42,401 nt of DNA, taken from an uncultured Labrenzia sp. Lineage in GTDB: Bacteria; Pseudomonadota; Alphaproteobacteria; Rhizobiales; Stappiaceae. This document shows positions 19,775 through 29,095 of the stretch, piece by piece. The notes beneath the pieces are model-generated. The model worked only from the letters and a program-made list of their open reading frames with translations. It searched no databases and was not told the DNA's origin. A program made the position numbers and the translations under genes. The stretch spans positions 1 through 42,401 of the forward strand of contig CALDSI010000242.1 of NCBI GenBank assembly GCA_937911395.1. Reading direction: 5' to 3'. Positions within the stretch are counted from its first letter, which is position 1; every line of letters begins with the position of its first letter.

Positions 19775-22237
19775 TCAGCCGGCAGTTTTCATCCGTCCAA
19801 TTTCCGCAAGGGCGTCTGAGATATCGTCTACCGACAGTGGTTTCGTGAGATAGCCCGCGGCCCCAACGTCGGCCGCCTGATCCCGGGCTTCCTGCATCAC
19901 GTCAGCCGTGACAATAAGGACCGGAACTTTAGGGCGTCCGCTGTCACGCTCGTCGCTGCGGATTTGCTTGACGGCGCTTATCCCGTCAAGGCCCGGCATG
20001 TGAAGGTCCATAAGGATCGCATCAAATGCCCCGCTCGCCGCTTCTGCGACAGCCTTTTCGCCGTCCACAACCATCACCGGGACGTGGCCGAGTTTACGTA
20101 ACATGGCCTCGCTGAGCAGGCGGTTGATGTCATTGTCTTCTGCGACGAGCAATTTCAGGGGCCGGCCGGGTACCGCGGCGCGGTTTGAGAGGAAACTGTT
20201 TTGAACGGGTTCCGCACTGACGTCCCACGCATGGTCGGTGGTCTCGGCGTCCAAAAGGCCCGAGAATACCTGAACAAGTGTGTCAATGCGCACAGGGCGG
20301 ATCAGATAGGCCGCATAGCCTGCTTCCCGCAAATGTTCCAGGCGATCGCGCTCTGGCGGAGAGATCAAGACAACAGCCGGTGCCTTGCACCCGCTGAGGT
20401 GCGCCGATGCCAGCCAGCCGGCGCTATCGGAAAGCGCCGAATTGTCAACGACAAGCAATTCTGCTGTCATTAGCGCCTCATCCAGACCGTCGCTGCCTGG
20501 TTCCAGAACCGAGACGCTCGCGTCATGTTGTTCCAGCCGGTTGGCAATCAGTTGGCATTCGATCCGGCTGGACGTGACAAAGACGACCTTCTTGCCGGAA
20601 AACTTCTCCAGGCGCGGGTCTGTGGTTTCGGTCAGGTCTTCCGGGATTGGCAGGGAAACTTCAAAAAGTGCGCCGCCTTCTGAAGCCGGGCGCGCACTGA
20701 TGCCGCCGCCCATGAGGTGTGCCAAGCGCTGCGCTATGGCGAGGCCAAGGCCGGTGCCGCCAAACTTTCGGGCTGGTCCATGATCGAACTGTTCAAACTC
20801 CTGGAACAGGCGTTCAGCTTCGTCGGCAGCAAAACCGATGCCTGTGTCCCGCACAACCAAATCGAGGAAGCTGCCACCTTCAAGGTTCGGACGGCCGTGG
20901 AGCTCGACGGCAACACCGCCGTCATCGGTGAACTTGACGCCGTTCCCGATGAGATTGAAGAGGATTTGCCTCACGCGGGTCGCATCAAGCGTGACGTGTT
21001 CCGGTAACCGCGAATCGATCAACGTACCGATCTCGAGGTGCTTCGCGTGAGCTTTCGGCGCCAGTAGTTCGACCACACTTTCAGCCAATGCACCGATCTT
21101 GACCGGTGCGGCGTGAATATCCAGTTTCCCGGCCTCAACCTTTGAAAAATCGAGCACTTCGTCGATCAGAAGCAATAGGGTTTCGCCGGAGGTTTCCAGT
21201 GCCTCGATATAGGCGCTTTGTTCCTTGGTCAGGCGTGTGTCGCGCAGCAGAGCTGCCATGCCGAGAACGCCGTTCAGGGGCGTCCGAATTTCATGGCTTA
21301 CCGTCGCGAGGAACCGGGATTTGGCTTCATTGGAGGTTTCAGCAGAGTGACGGGCCGCGAGCAGCTCTTCTTCGATCAAGCGGCGCTCGGTAACATCGCG
21401 CAAGACTGTCTGGACCAACTGCCGGTCGGTAGCAGTGTCCCGGACAGGAATATCGATCCGCGAAAACCAACGCTCGCCTTGGGCAGTGCGCAGCCGAAGG
21501 TCGCCAAAACCAATGCCGGCGTTGTTTTCCGTCGGCGCCTCCAGATCGAAAATCTCACCTGCAGCCTTGTTCGCGATCGGCAACTGCATCAGCCGCCCGG
21601 GCTGCAGCTCATGGTCTTTTCCAAAAACATCGTCCGCAGCGGAATTGGCGTAGGTGATCGTGCCGGCTTGGTCGCGCCGGATGACCACGTCGCCGAGCGT
21701 TCCAAGAATACTGGCGTGCCGTTCGTCGGACTCACCGAGTTCCCAAGCCCGGTCTTCCAATTCCTCACAACGCGCCATCAAGCGGCGGATCTTTTCGTCC
21801 TTGTGCTGCAGGGACTGGATAGAGCGCTGCATGTCATCGGCAAACAACCGCCAAACCGCCAAACCACCTGCAAAGAATGCCAGTCCGACCCCGAAGAAGC
21901 GGTTGATGCCTTCTCCGGCGACAACATAAAGGGCGGCCGCCAAAGCGATGATCAGCCCAAGCGTTGCAAGGTTCTGCAGTGCTTTGGCAGGTGCATCCAC
22001 CGGAATGTCTGTGGCGCGGCGTCCAGGGCCAACTTCCGGGGTGTCGTCGAAATCGAATGTTGTCCGGCTGGGCCGCTTCGCGCGGGTGTCGACCACAGCG
22101 CCGTCGAGGTCGATGTCGCTGGTATTCGCGGCGATGGTGACCTGCTCTTCAGCAGACGGATCGGTGGCGCGCTGCTCTTTGTTCAGAGCAGCGTCCATCT
22201 CGGTAGACGACGCTGTTTTGCTGGAGTAACTGACCAA
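19775..22237 (-). CDS. Hybrid sensor histidine kinase (TM, PAS, HisKA, HATPase, degenerate REC, REC)
   Basis: FLATVSHEIRTPLNGVLGMAALL, DATRVRQILFNLIGNGVKFT, GGTGLGLAIAQRLAHLMGG, LLVAEDNDINRLLSEAML...ILMDLHMPGLDG. Confidence 0.93.
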   Translation of the reverse strand: MVSYSSKTASSTEMDAALNKEQRATDPSAEEQVTIAANTSDIDLDGAVVDTRAKRPSRTTFDFDDTPEVGPGRRATDIPVDAPAKALQNLATLGLIIALAAALYVVAGEGINRFFGVGLAFFAGGLAVWRLFADDMQRSIQSLQHKDEKIRRLMARCEELEDRAWELGESDERHASILGTLGDVVIRRDQAGTITYANSAADDVFGKDHELQPGRLMQLPIANKAAGEIFDLEAPTENNAGIGFGDLRLRTAQGERWFSRIDIPVRDTATDRQLVQTVLRDVTERRLIEEELLAARHSAETSNEAKSRFLATVSHEIRTPLNGVLGMAALLRDTRLTKEQSAYIEALETSGETLLLLIDEVLDFSKVEAGKLDIHAAPVKIGALAESVVELLAPKAHAKHLEIGTLIDSRLPEHVTLDATRVRQILFNLIGNGVKFTDDGGVAVELHGRPNLEGGSFLDLVVRDTGIGFAADEAERLFQEFEQFDHGPARKFGGTGLGLAIAQRLAHLMGGGISARPASEGGALFEVSLPIPEDLTETTDPRLEKFSGKKVVFVTSSRIECQLIANRLEQHDASVSVLEPGSDGLDEALMTAELLVVDNSALSDSAGWLASAHLSGCKAPAVVLISPPERDRLEHLREAGYAAYLIRPVRIDTLVQVFSGLLDAETTDHAWDVSAEPVQNSFLSNRAAVPGRPLKLLVAEDNDINRLLSEAMLRKLGHVPVMVVDGEKAVAEAASGAFDAILMDLHMPGLDGISAVKQIRSDERDSGRPKVPVLIVTADVMQEARDQAADVGAAGYLTKPLSVDDISDALAEIGRMKTAG

Positions 22238-22368
22238 GAACCCTACTAACTACAAGACCCAGTTTAGGTCACAGTGCACAGGAATCTTTGAAAAATCGTT
22301 TCATTGGCAGTTTTTCCGAGGATGTAAGTCTCCTCGGGAGTTTTCAGCACGCACCGGTATCTGCTTAC

Positions 22369-24165
22369 TCAGTGGTTGTCGCGGGGCAGACCTTTGTGCG
22401 CGACGTCCTGATATTTGACCGCGGGCTCCAAAACCATGCCCTTGTCGAACTGGGCCACCATGCTCCGCTGGATTTCCTGCCAGGGCGTTTGGCTCTCGGC
22501 AACCTGGAACCCTCCGCTTTGTTCAAGCTGTGCGCGGCGCTGGGCCAGCTCTTCATCCGATATGAGAATGTCGGCTGATCCTGCTCTTAGATCGATACGA
22601 ACTTGATCCCCGGTATGCAACAACGCCAATCCGCCCATTGCTGCGGCCTCGGGAGCTGCATTCAGGATCGAGGGAGAACCTGATGTGCCCGACTGACGGC
22701 CATCGCCAATGCATGGCAGGGCCGTGATCCCCCTTTTGATAAGCGCTGCAGGTGGCTGCATGTTCACCACTTCAGCCCCGCCCGGATAACCGATTGGACC
22801 TGTTCCGCGAACGAACAGCATGCAGTTCTCATCGATCTCCAGGTCTGGATCGTCAATTCGGTGGTGATAATCTTCCGGTCCTTCGAAAACAATTGCGCGG
22901 CCTTCAAAAGCGTCCGGGTCGTTCGGATTGGAGAGGTAGCGGCTGCGGAACTCTTCAGAGATAACGCTGGTTTTCATGATAGCGCTGTCGAAGAGGTTGC
23001 CCTTCAAGTTCAAAAAACCGGCTTTTTCCAGCATCGGCGCGTCGAATGGTTTGATAACATCGGGCAGATCGGTGACAACGCCAGCGCAGTTTGCCTCAAT
23101 TGTTTTCCCGTTTGCTGTCAGCGCGCCGGGGTGCGGGAGCTGTTGATGTCGGAGCAGCTCGGCAACGACAGCCGGGACACCGCCTGCGTGGAAGTAATCT
23201 TCACCCAAATAGGCGCCGGCAGGCTGAAGATTGACCAGAAGCGGCACGTCATGCCCAATCTTCTGCCAATCGTCATTCGTGAGCTCGATCCCAAGATGCC
23301 GGGCGATGCCGTTCAAATGGATTGGCGCGTTAGTGGACCCGCCAATTGCCGAGTTCACGACGATGGCGTTTTCGAAGGCTTGCCGGGTCATGATGTCGGA
23401 CGGTTTCAGATCCTCATAAGCCATTTCCACGATCCGGCGGCCGGTTTCATAAGAAATGGCGCCGCGTTCACGGTAAGGTGCTGGAATAGCAGCCGCGCCC
23501 GGAAGCTGCATTCCAAGGGATTCGGCGAGGGAATTCATGGTCGTTGCCGTGCCCATCGTGTTGCAATAGCCAACCGAAGGGGCGGATGAGGCCACAAGAT
23601 CCATGAAGCCTTCGTAGTCGATGTCGCCTGCGGCGAGCATTTGCCGGGCTTTCCAGACGATGGTGCCCGAGCCTGTGCGCTCACCCTTGTGCCAGCCGTT
23701 GAGCATGGGACCAACAGACAAGGCGATTGCCGGAATGTTGACTGTCGCGGCAGCCATCAGACAGGCCGGTGTGGTCTTGTCACAGCCAATGGTTAGGACA
23801 ACCCCGTCAAGGGGGTATCCATGCAGCAATTCGACAAGACCGAGATAGGCAAGGTTCCGGTCGAGCGTTGCCGTTGGCCGCCGTCCGGTTTCCTGAATCG
23901 GATGGACGGGGAATTCAAATGCGATCCCGCCAGCGTCCCGAATGCCTTCGCGCACACGCTTGGCAAGTTCAAGGTGGTGGCGGTTGCACGGTGAGAGATC
24001 CGACCCTGTCTGGGCGATGCCGATGATCGGTTTTCCGGACTGCAGTTCTTCGCGGGTAATCCCAAAATTCAGATAGCGTTCGATGTAAAGCGCCGTCATC
24101 CCCGGGTTGTCTGGGTTGTTGAACCAAGCGGCAGAACGGAAATTCGGTGTCTTGGTATGTGTCAT
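22369..24165 (-). CDS. IlvD/Edd family dehydratase (sugar-acid dehydratase type likely)
   Basis: [79 protein letters not shown]; start MTHTKTPNF. Confidence 0.88.
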   Translation of the reverse strand: MTHTKTPNFRSAAWFNNPDNPGMTALYIERYLNFGITREELQSGKPIIGIAQTGSDLSPCNRHHLELAKRVREGIRDAGGIAFEFPVHPIQETGRRPTATLDRNLAYLGLVELLHGYPLDGVVLTIGCDKTTPACLMAAATVNIPAIALSVGPMLNGWHKGERTGSGTIVWKARQMLAAGDIDYEGFMDLVASSAPSVGYCNTMGTATTMNSLAESLGMQLPGAAAIPAPYRERGAISYETGRRIVEMAYEDLKPSDIMTRQAFENAIVVNSAIGGSTNAPIHLNGIARHLGIELTNDDWQKIGHDVPLLVNLQPAGAYLGEDYFHAGGVPAVVAELLRHQQLPHPGALTANGKTIEANCAGVVTDLPDVIKPFDAPMLEKAGFLNLKGNLFDSAIMKTSVISEEFRSRYLSNPNDPDAFEGRAIVFEGPEDYHHRIDDPDLEIDENCMLFVRGTGPIGYPGGAEVVNMQPPAALIKRGITALPCIGDGRQSGTSGSPSILNAAPEAAAMGGLALLHTGDQVRIDLRAGSADILISDEELAQRRAQLEQSGGFQVAESQTPWQEIQRSMVAQFDKGMVLEPAVKYQDVAHKGLPRDNH

Positions 24166-24249
24166 CGGCGCCTTACCCTCTGTTTCCCTCACGGCCGAGG
24201 GTGTGAGCCGATAAATACCCGCTCGAACAGGCTTGTAAAGCGCATTAGA

Positions 24250-25818
24250 TCAACTCGCAGGGATCAGGCGCCCTGCGTTTGTTTCCTGTTTCCGGTCCGC
24301 AACAGAATAACGCGCGAAAGCCCAGAGGACGGTGAGACTGACAAGGAACAGAACAGGGGCCGCCGACATAGGGAGCAACAGCGAACCACCGCAAACACCA
24401 CACAAGATCGACAGGCCCGACAAAAACCGTTGCGCGTGGGCGGCGAGCGCAGTGCGTCGCATGGCAAGGTCCTTAAGTGCAGGGAAAGCGCCGATGTCTT
24501 CGGTGTTACTTACAGCCAGGATCGCCGTTTGGGGCGCACTGTTATCTTCTGCGGCCTCATGGACAAATCTCAACTCCAAAGATGTCCGATCCTGTGACAA
24601 GGTCAGCACCAAAGGATGTTGATCGCCCGAAGAACGGTGTGCGGCTTCCGCTGCGCTTTCGCCGGGACGCGGATCTGCAACTGGCTCCAGGCCCAGCATG
24701 TTGGCAAGGGCTTCGCGTGTCTTTTCACTGTCCCCACTATAAAGCCAGGGCACGAGGCCTTCCCCGCGCAGCGCAAAGGCAGCAACACCGGCATCCTGAC
24801 GCAAGGTGCCTTCAAGGCCGAGAACACCAACAACCCGGCCGCCAACAGCAACCCTGAGAACCGTTTTGCCGTCTGCTTCTAGCGAGCGGGCGATGGCATC
24901 GGCGGTGAAGCTGTCGATCTTGTGCTTCTGCATCAGATTAGCCGTGCCGATCACGACACTTTGCCCGCCGAGCAAAGCAACTGCGCCCAGTCCAGGCGCG
25001 TGCTCACAGCGATCGGGCTGCTTGATGTCGACACGCCATTGTGCTGCCAGGTGGCGCAAAGCATCTGCGACAGGATGATCGCTCCCGCTTTCGGCCGATG
25101 CGGCAACGGCAAGCAGTGTTTTGGGTTCATTGTTGAAAGCCATGACATTGGTCACCGTCAGGTTTGGTCCCGACATGACAGCGGCCTTGTCGATGACGAT
25201 ATCGCGGGCTGACGCAACCTTGGCAAACGCAGCAGTCCCAAGACTCCGAACCCCGGCGGCCTTGGCCGCTTCCAGATAGACTTTGTCTGCAAAGGCGTTG
25301 ATGCCGTCAATGAGATAGGGCCAGGAGAGCACCAGGCAGACAACAGCCGCAACGGGTGCCTGTTCGGGATCCACGCCAAGCCAAAGGGCACCGCATAGGA
25401 AGCTGAGTTGGCTGGACGCGAAAGCTTCTTTGAGGCCGCTCCGCTCGCCCCGCGGCGGCAGGACCCAAACAGCGAGTGCGCGCAGGATCATCATGATGCT
25501 GGCGGAAAACGCAGGGGCATGGGGGGTGATCTCCCCGGCTGAAATGAATGGGAGGAAGGGATCTGCAATCAACAGGCCTCCACAAACAAGTGCCGTTGCA
25601 TAGTTCAAGCTCCGTCCAGCCGCAGCTTCCGGACAAAAAGCCAGACTTGTGGCTGAGAACAGAACCGACATGGCGCAGAGGCTGATGACGGACACTGTGT
25701 TTGGTTCTGAGCCAGAATGCGTTGATGCTACGGCGAGAAGAATTGATGCGATTGCGATCAGTGTCGCCCTGCCGATGACTTCCAGTGAAAGAGCCGGCTT
25801 TTTTGCGGCCTGTTGCAT
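24250..25818 (-). CDS. P1B-type ATPase-like membrane protein with degenerate catalytic motifs (putative pseudo-ATPase)
   Basis: CLVLSWPYLIDGINAFADKVYLEAAKAAGVRSLGTAAFAKVASARDIVIDKAAVMSGPNLTVTNV resembles the TM6-P-domain of P1B ATPases; also SGSDHPVADAL, LGAVALLGGQSVVIGTANLM. Start taken as MQQAAKKPALS at 25818, not the listed 26229. Confidence 0.7.
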   Translation of the reverse strand: MQQAAKKPALSLEVIGRATLIAIASILLAVASTHSGSEPNTVSVISLCAMSVLFSATSLAFCPEAAAGRSLNYATALVCGGLLIADPFLPFISAGEITPHAPAFSASIMMILRALAVWVLPPRGERSGLKEAFASSQLSFLCGALWLGVDPEQAPVAAVVCLVLSWPYLIDGINAFADKVYLEAAKAAGVRSLGTAAFAKVASARDIVIDKAAVMSGPNLTVTNVMAFNNEPKTLLAVAASAESGSDHPVADALRHLAAQWRVDIKQPDRCEHAPGLGAVALLGGQSVVIGTANLMQKHKIDSFTADAIARSLEADGKTVLRVAVGGRVVGVLGLEGTLRQDAGVAAFALRGEGLVPWLYSGDSEKTREALANMLGLEPVADPRPGESAAEAAHRSSGDQHPLVLTLSQDRTSLELRFVHEAAEDNSAPQTAILAVSNTEDIGAFPALKDLAMRRTALAAHAQRFLSGLSILCGVCGGSLLLPMSAAPVLFLVSLTVLWAFARYSVADRKQETNAGRLIPAS

Positions 25819-25914
25819 GTTGATCCCCGTTCCCTGTGCTTTCCCGGTCACGCGACGCCGGGTGTCGCTTCGGCTTGAAAATGCAGTACAGGCGATGGGT
25901 GCTGCAATCTGGCG

Positions 25915-25930
25915 GTTAGAACGCTCTAAC
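25915..25930. promoter_or_regulatory. Inverted repeat upstream of the pseudo-ATPase gene (operator candidate)
   Basis: GTTAGA-ACGC-TCTAAC, about 100 bp upstream of the start codon. Confidence 0.35.
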
Positions 25931-25980
25931 AGGGGACGGCTTTGCTCCTTGTCAGGAATATCAATGAATTGGCCGAGTGG

Positions 25981-26220
25981 ATTGAAATAAAATATCAGAC
26001 AGAATAATAAAAATAAGATGTTTTGATAGAAAAGGAAATATAAATAGAGAAAATAATAAATTATAAATAGTAGAGTGAATAAAGAAAAAGAAATAAGAAT
26101 GAAATTATTGATCAGAAAAGATAATATTATAGTGCAGAAAATCTTTTTAGTAATTCGAAATACAAAATATTTGCAATAGAATACAAATGAATACAATAAA
26201 TAGAAAAGTCTTAAAAACAG
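25981..26220. other. Extremely AT-rich intergenic segment
   Basis: Hand count 45 G+C in 240 nt (about 19%); no C on the + strand from 26001 to 26112. Confidence 0.9.
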
Positions 26221-26244
26221 CGGCGGCAAGAATTGCCGGGTCCG

Positions 26245-26337
26245 GAGTCCACTGTGACTATCGCCGGGAGGTCAAACGGGAATCGGGGGTGTCTGGAGAG
26301 TCAAGTGGACGACTCAGGCGAATCTCAAAAAAGACTC
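26245..26337. other. Cluster of GANTC sites (CcrM-type methylation motif)
   Basis: GANTC at 26245, 26280, 26298, 26311, 26320 and 26333: six sites in 93 bp. Confidence 0.7.
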
Positions 26338-26365
26338 ATAAACAGTCACTTACCTGGTCTGAGGT

Positions 26366-26390
26366 ACTGTCCCGCGAAGGGCGGGACAGT
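26366..26390 (-). terminator. Perfect 10-bp stem-loop downstream of the ABC transporter operon
   Basis: ACTGTCCCGC-GAAGG-GCGGGACAGT, just after the dppDF-like stop codon; no adjacent U-tract, so intrinsic terminator function is uncertain. Confidence 0.55.
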
Positions 26391-26406
26391 GTAAATCTCT
26401 GAGGTG

Positions 26407-28179
26407 TCAGGCTGTTTCGAGATTGGCCCGAGACAGCAGTTCCATCGACGGCATCAGATTGAGAAGTTGCTGCGTGTATTCATGCTGCGGGTTCTCAAAC
26501 AGCTGATCGCAGTCCGCGACTTCGCAGAGTTCACCGTTGCGCATGACACCGATCCGGTTGCACATCTGCCGGATCACCGCGAGGTCGTGACTGATGAACA
26601 GCATGGTAAGGCCGAGTTCTTCTTGCAAATCCTTCAGAAGATTGAGGATCTGAGCCTGAATCGAGACGTCCAATGCGGAGGTCGGTTCGTCGCAAATCAG
26701 GAAGCGCGGCCGGGTCGCGAGGGCCCGGGCGATCGAAATTCTCTGGCGCTGACCGCCGGAAAACTCGTGCGGAAACTTTAGGCCAGCAGCCGCACCAAGA
26801 CCCACATGATCCAGCAGATCGTCAACGATCTGGCGCACTTCGGAATTGCTGGAGGCCAGTTTGTGGAACTTGATCGGCTCGGCGATGATATCCTTTACCC
26901 GCATACGCGCATTGAGCGACGAATAGGGATCCTGGAAGATCATCTGCATCTGGCGGCGCATCGCCATCGTTTCGCGTTGGTTCTTCAGCGAAGTCAATTC
27001 TGTATTGCCGAAGAGGATTGAACCTCCACTCGGGTGATAAAGCCCCGTGACCACTCGCGCGACGGTGGATTTGCCGGACCCGCTTTCGCCAACAAGACCA
27101 AAAGTCTCGCCCTCGTTGATGTCGAAGCTTACCTTCTTGACCGCGTGAAAATACTCTCGTTGCGATGGGAAGACAGATCCTTTGGTCTCAAATCGCATTT
27201 CCAGGTCACGGATTTGGACAAGCGGTCCATTCACCTTTTCATATTCTCGGGACTTGCCGAGCCAGTGGGTGGAGATGTCGATGTGTTTTTGAGGCGTGCC
27301 GGCCTTTTCGATGTAGTTGACCACCGGAAAGCGTTCAACTTTGATATCAGGCCGGGGTACGGCAGATATCAGGCTTTGTGTATAGGGGTGGTTTGGAGCG
27401 CCGAGGACCTGATTGGTTTCACCATACTCCACCAGTTCACCGTGGTACATCACCGCAACGTGATCGGTAATGTCCGCAATCACGCCCATGTCGTGGGTGA
27501 TCACGAGCATTGCAACGTTCCGCTCTTCACAGAGCTTTTTCATCAGCTCCAGAATTTGCGCCTGAATAGACACATCGAGCGCCGTGGTCGGCTCGTCAGC
27601 AATCACCAATTCAGGCTCGGCGCAAAGAGCGAGTGCGATCACCACGCGCTGGCGCATGCCGCCGGAGAATTGATGCGGATATTGTTTGATCCGCTCAGCC
27701 GGATTTGGAATACCGACTGCATCGATCAATTCGATCGCTCGCTGCTGTGCTTCCTTGCCGGAAAGCGGAAGGTGTGTGCGGATGGTCTCCACCAGTTGTG
27801 CTTCAACAGTCTGCAGAGGATCCAATGAAGTCAGTGGATCCTGGAAGATCATACCGATCTTACGTCCCCTCAGTTGACGCATTTTCTTGTAGGGCAGTTC
27901 ATCGATCCGCTGACCGTGCAGATAGACTTGGCCGCCTGCAATGTGACCAGGTTCTTGGAGAAGGCCGATGACGGCATTGCCAACAGTGGACTTGCCGGCG
28001 CCGGATTCTCCGACAACGCCGAGAATTTTACCGGCTTCTACTTTCAGGCTCACCTCGTCAACCGCGACAAAAACAGATTTGCGGCCCGGGAACTCGACCC
28101 GAAGGTCTTTGATATCTAGGACGTTCACAGGAAGTACCTCAGCGCAGTTTTGGGTTGAGCGCGTCACGCAGCCAATCAC
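26407..28179 (-). CDS. Dipeptide/oligopeptide ABC transporter, fused dual ATP-binding protein (GsiA-like)
   Basis: Two Walker A ([24 protein letters not shown]), two signature motifs ([18 protein letters not shown]). Confidence 0.93.
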   Translation of the reverse strand: MIGCVTRSTQNCAEVLPVNVLDIKDLRVEFPGRKSVFVAVDEVSLKVEAGKILGVVGESGAGKSTVGNAVIGLLQEPGHIAGGQVYLHGQRIDELPYKKMRQLRGRKIGMIFQDPLTSLDPLQTVEAQLVETIRTHLPLSGKEAQQRAIELIDAVGIPNPAERIKQYPHQFSGGMRQRVVIALALCAEPELVIADEPTTALDVSIQAQILELMKKLCEERNVAMLVITHDMGVIADITDHVAVMYHGELVEYGETNQVLGAPNHPYTQSLISAVPRPDIKVERFPVVNYIEKAGTPQKHIDISTHWLGKSREYEKVNGPLVQIRDLEMRFETKGSVFPSQREYFHAVKKVSFDINEGETFGLVGESGSGKSTVARVVTGLYHPSGGSILFGNTELTSLKNQRETMAMRRQMQMIFQDPYSSLNARMRVKDIIAEPIKFHKLASSNSEVRQIVDDLLDHVGLGAAAGLKFPHEFSGGQRQRISIARALATRPRFLICDEPTSALDVSIQAQILNLLKDLQEELGLTMLFISHDLAVIRQMCNRIGVMRNGELCEVADCDQLFENPQHEYTQQLLNLMPSMELLSRANLETA

Positions 28180-29089
28180 CCAACAAGTTTACGTTCAAGA
28201 CCAGCAATGCCAGCGCAATGCCGGGGAAAATAGCGATCCACCATTCGCCTGAATAGAGGAAATCGTTGCCAATGGCGATCAGAGTTCCAAGAGATGGTTG
28301 TGTAGGCGGCATGCCGACACCAAGGAACGATAGGCTGGATTCCGTGACGATTGCCAGCGCCAGGTTGATCGTTGCAATAACCAACACCGGACCCATAACA
28401 TTCGGCAGTATGTGGCGCACCATTATGATGACCGAGGGAATGCCGATCACGCGTGCCGCCTGAACATATTCCTTGTTCTTTTCCACCATCGTCGACCCGC
28501 GAACCGTCCGGGCGTACTGCACCCAGAACGACAGCGCGAGTGCTACGATCAGGATGTAGAAGGCGAAAACTTCCCGGTCGATTCCGCCGAAGATACCCGC
28601 CGCAACACCGTCAATCAGAAGCGCGATCAAAATGGCCGGGAATGTCAGCTGGACATCGGCGATCCGCATGATGATCGCATCGACACGCCCACCCATATAG
28701 CCGGCGACGAGGCCGGCGGTGATGCCGATGATGGCGGCTGCGATGACAGAACAAAAACCGACAATGAGCGAAATTCGCATGCCGTAGAAAATGCCGGACA
28801 ACAGATCCCGGCCCTGATCGTCGGTGCCAAGCAGGAAGCGGGGGTCGGCAAACTCCATCCAAACCGGTGGAACACGGGCATCCAGAATGGAGATCGTCGC
28901 CAGATCAAACGGATTGTGGGGGGCGACCCAGGGCGCGAGGAATGCGACCAGGAACAGGAGGAGCGTCATGACGGCAGCAACCACGGTGACCTTCGAGCGG
29001 AGGAAGGAGTGGAACAGGTCGCTGTCGATGATGCGTGCAAGGCGGCCTTTCGGCTCGCTGTTCGATGTGGAGACATCAGCCATGGTCAA
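28139..29089 (-). CDS. Dipeptide ABC transporter permease (DppC-like)
   Basis: FLLGTDDQGRDLLSGIFYGMRISLIVGF, EYVQAARVIGIPSVIIMVRHILPNVMGP. Confidence 0.93.
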   Translation of the reverse strand: MTMADVSTSNSEPKGRLARIIDSDLFHSFLRSKVTVVAAVMTLLLFLVAFLAPWVAPHNPFDLATISILDARVPPVWMEFADPRFLLGTDDQGRDLLSGIFYGMRISLIVGFCSVIAAAIIGITAGLVAGYMGGRVDAIIMRIADVQLTFPAILIALLIDGVAAGIFGGIDREVFAFYILIVALALSFWVQYARTVRGSTMVEKNKEYVQAARVIGIPSVIIMVRHILPNVMGPVLVIATINLALAIVTESSLSFLGVGMPPTQPSLGTLIAIGNDFLYSGEWWIAIFPGIALALLVLNVNLLGDWLRDALNPKLR

Positions 29090-29095
29090 GTCTCC

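Noticed and set aside
21218-22249. 343-aa + strand ORF opposite the hybrid kinase
   Set aside because: Antisense shadow; no domain-like sequence.
22316-22337. CCGAGGA...TCCTCGG hairpin after the IlvD/Edd gene as a terminator
   Set aside because: Stem is perfect but followed on the minus strand by AAAAACTGCC rather than a U-tract; insufficient to call.
26001-26112. Replication or plasmid origin
   Set aside because: AT-rich DNA plus GANTC sites is suggestive, but no DnaA boxes, iterons, paired CtrA sites, rep or par genes were seen.
25819-26229. Long hydrophobic N-terminal extension (MPPLFLRLFYLLYSFVFYCKYFVF...) of the pseudo-ATPase ORF
   Set aside because: Coincides with the C-free AT-rich segment, where a T-rich minus strand naturally encodes Phe/Leu/Ile/Tyr and has few stops; the normal-GC Met at 25818 with an upstream GGGGA is a better start.
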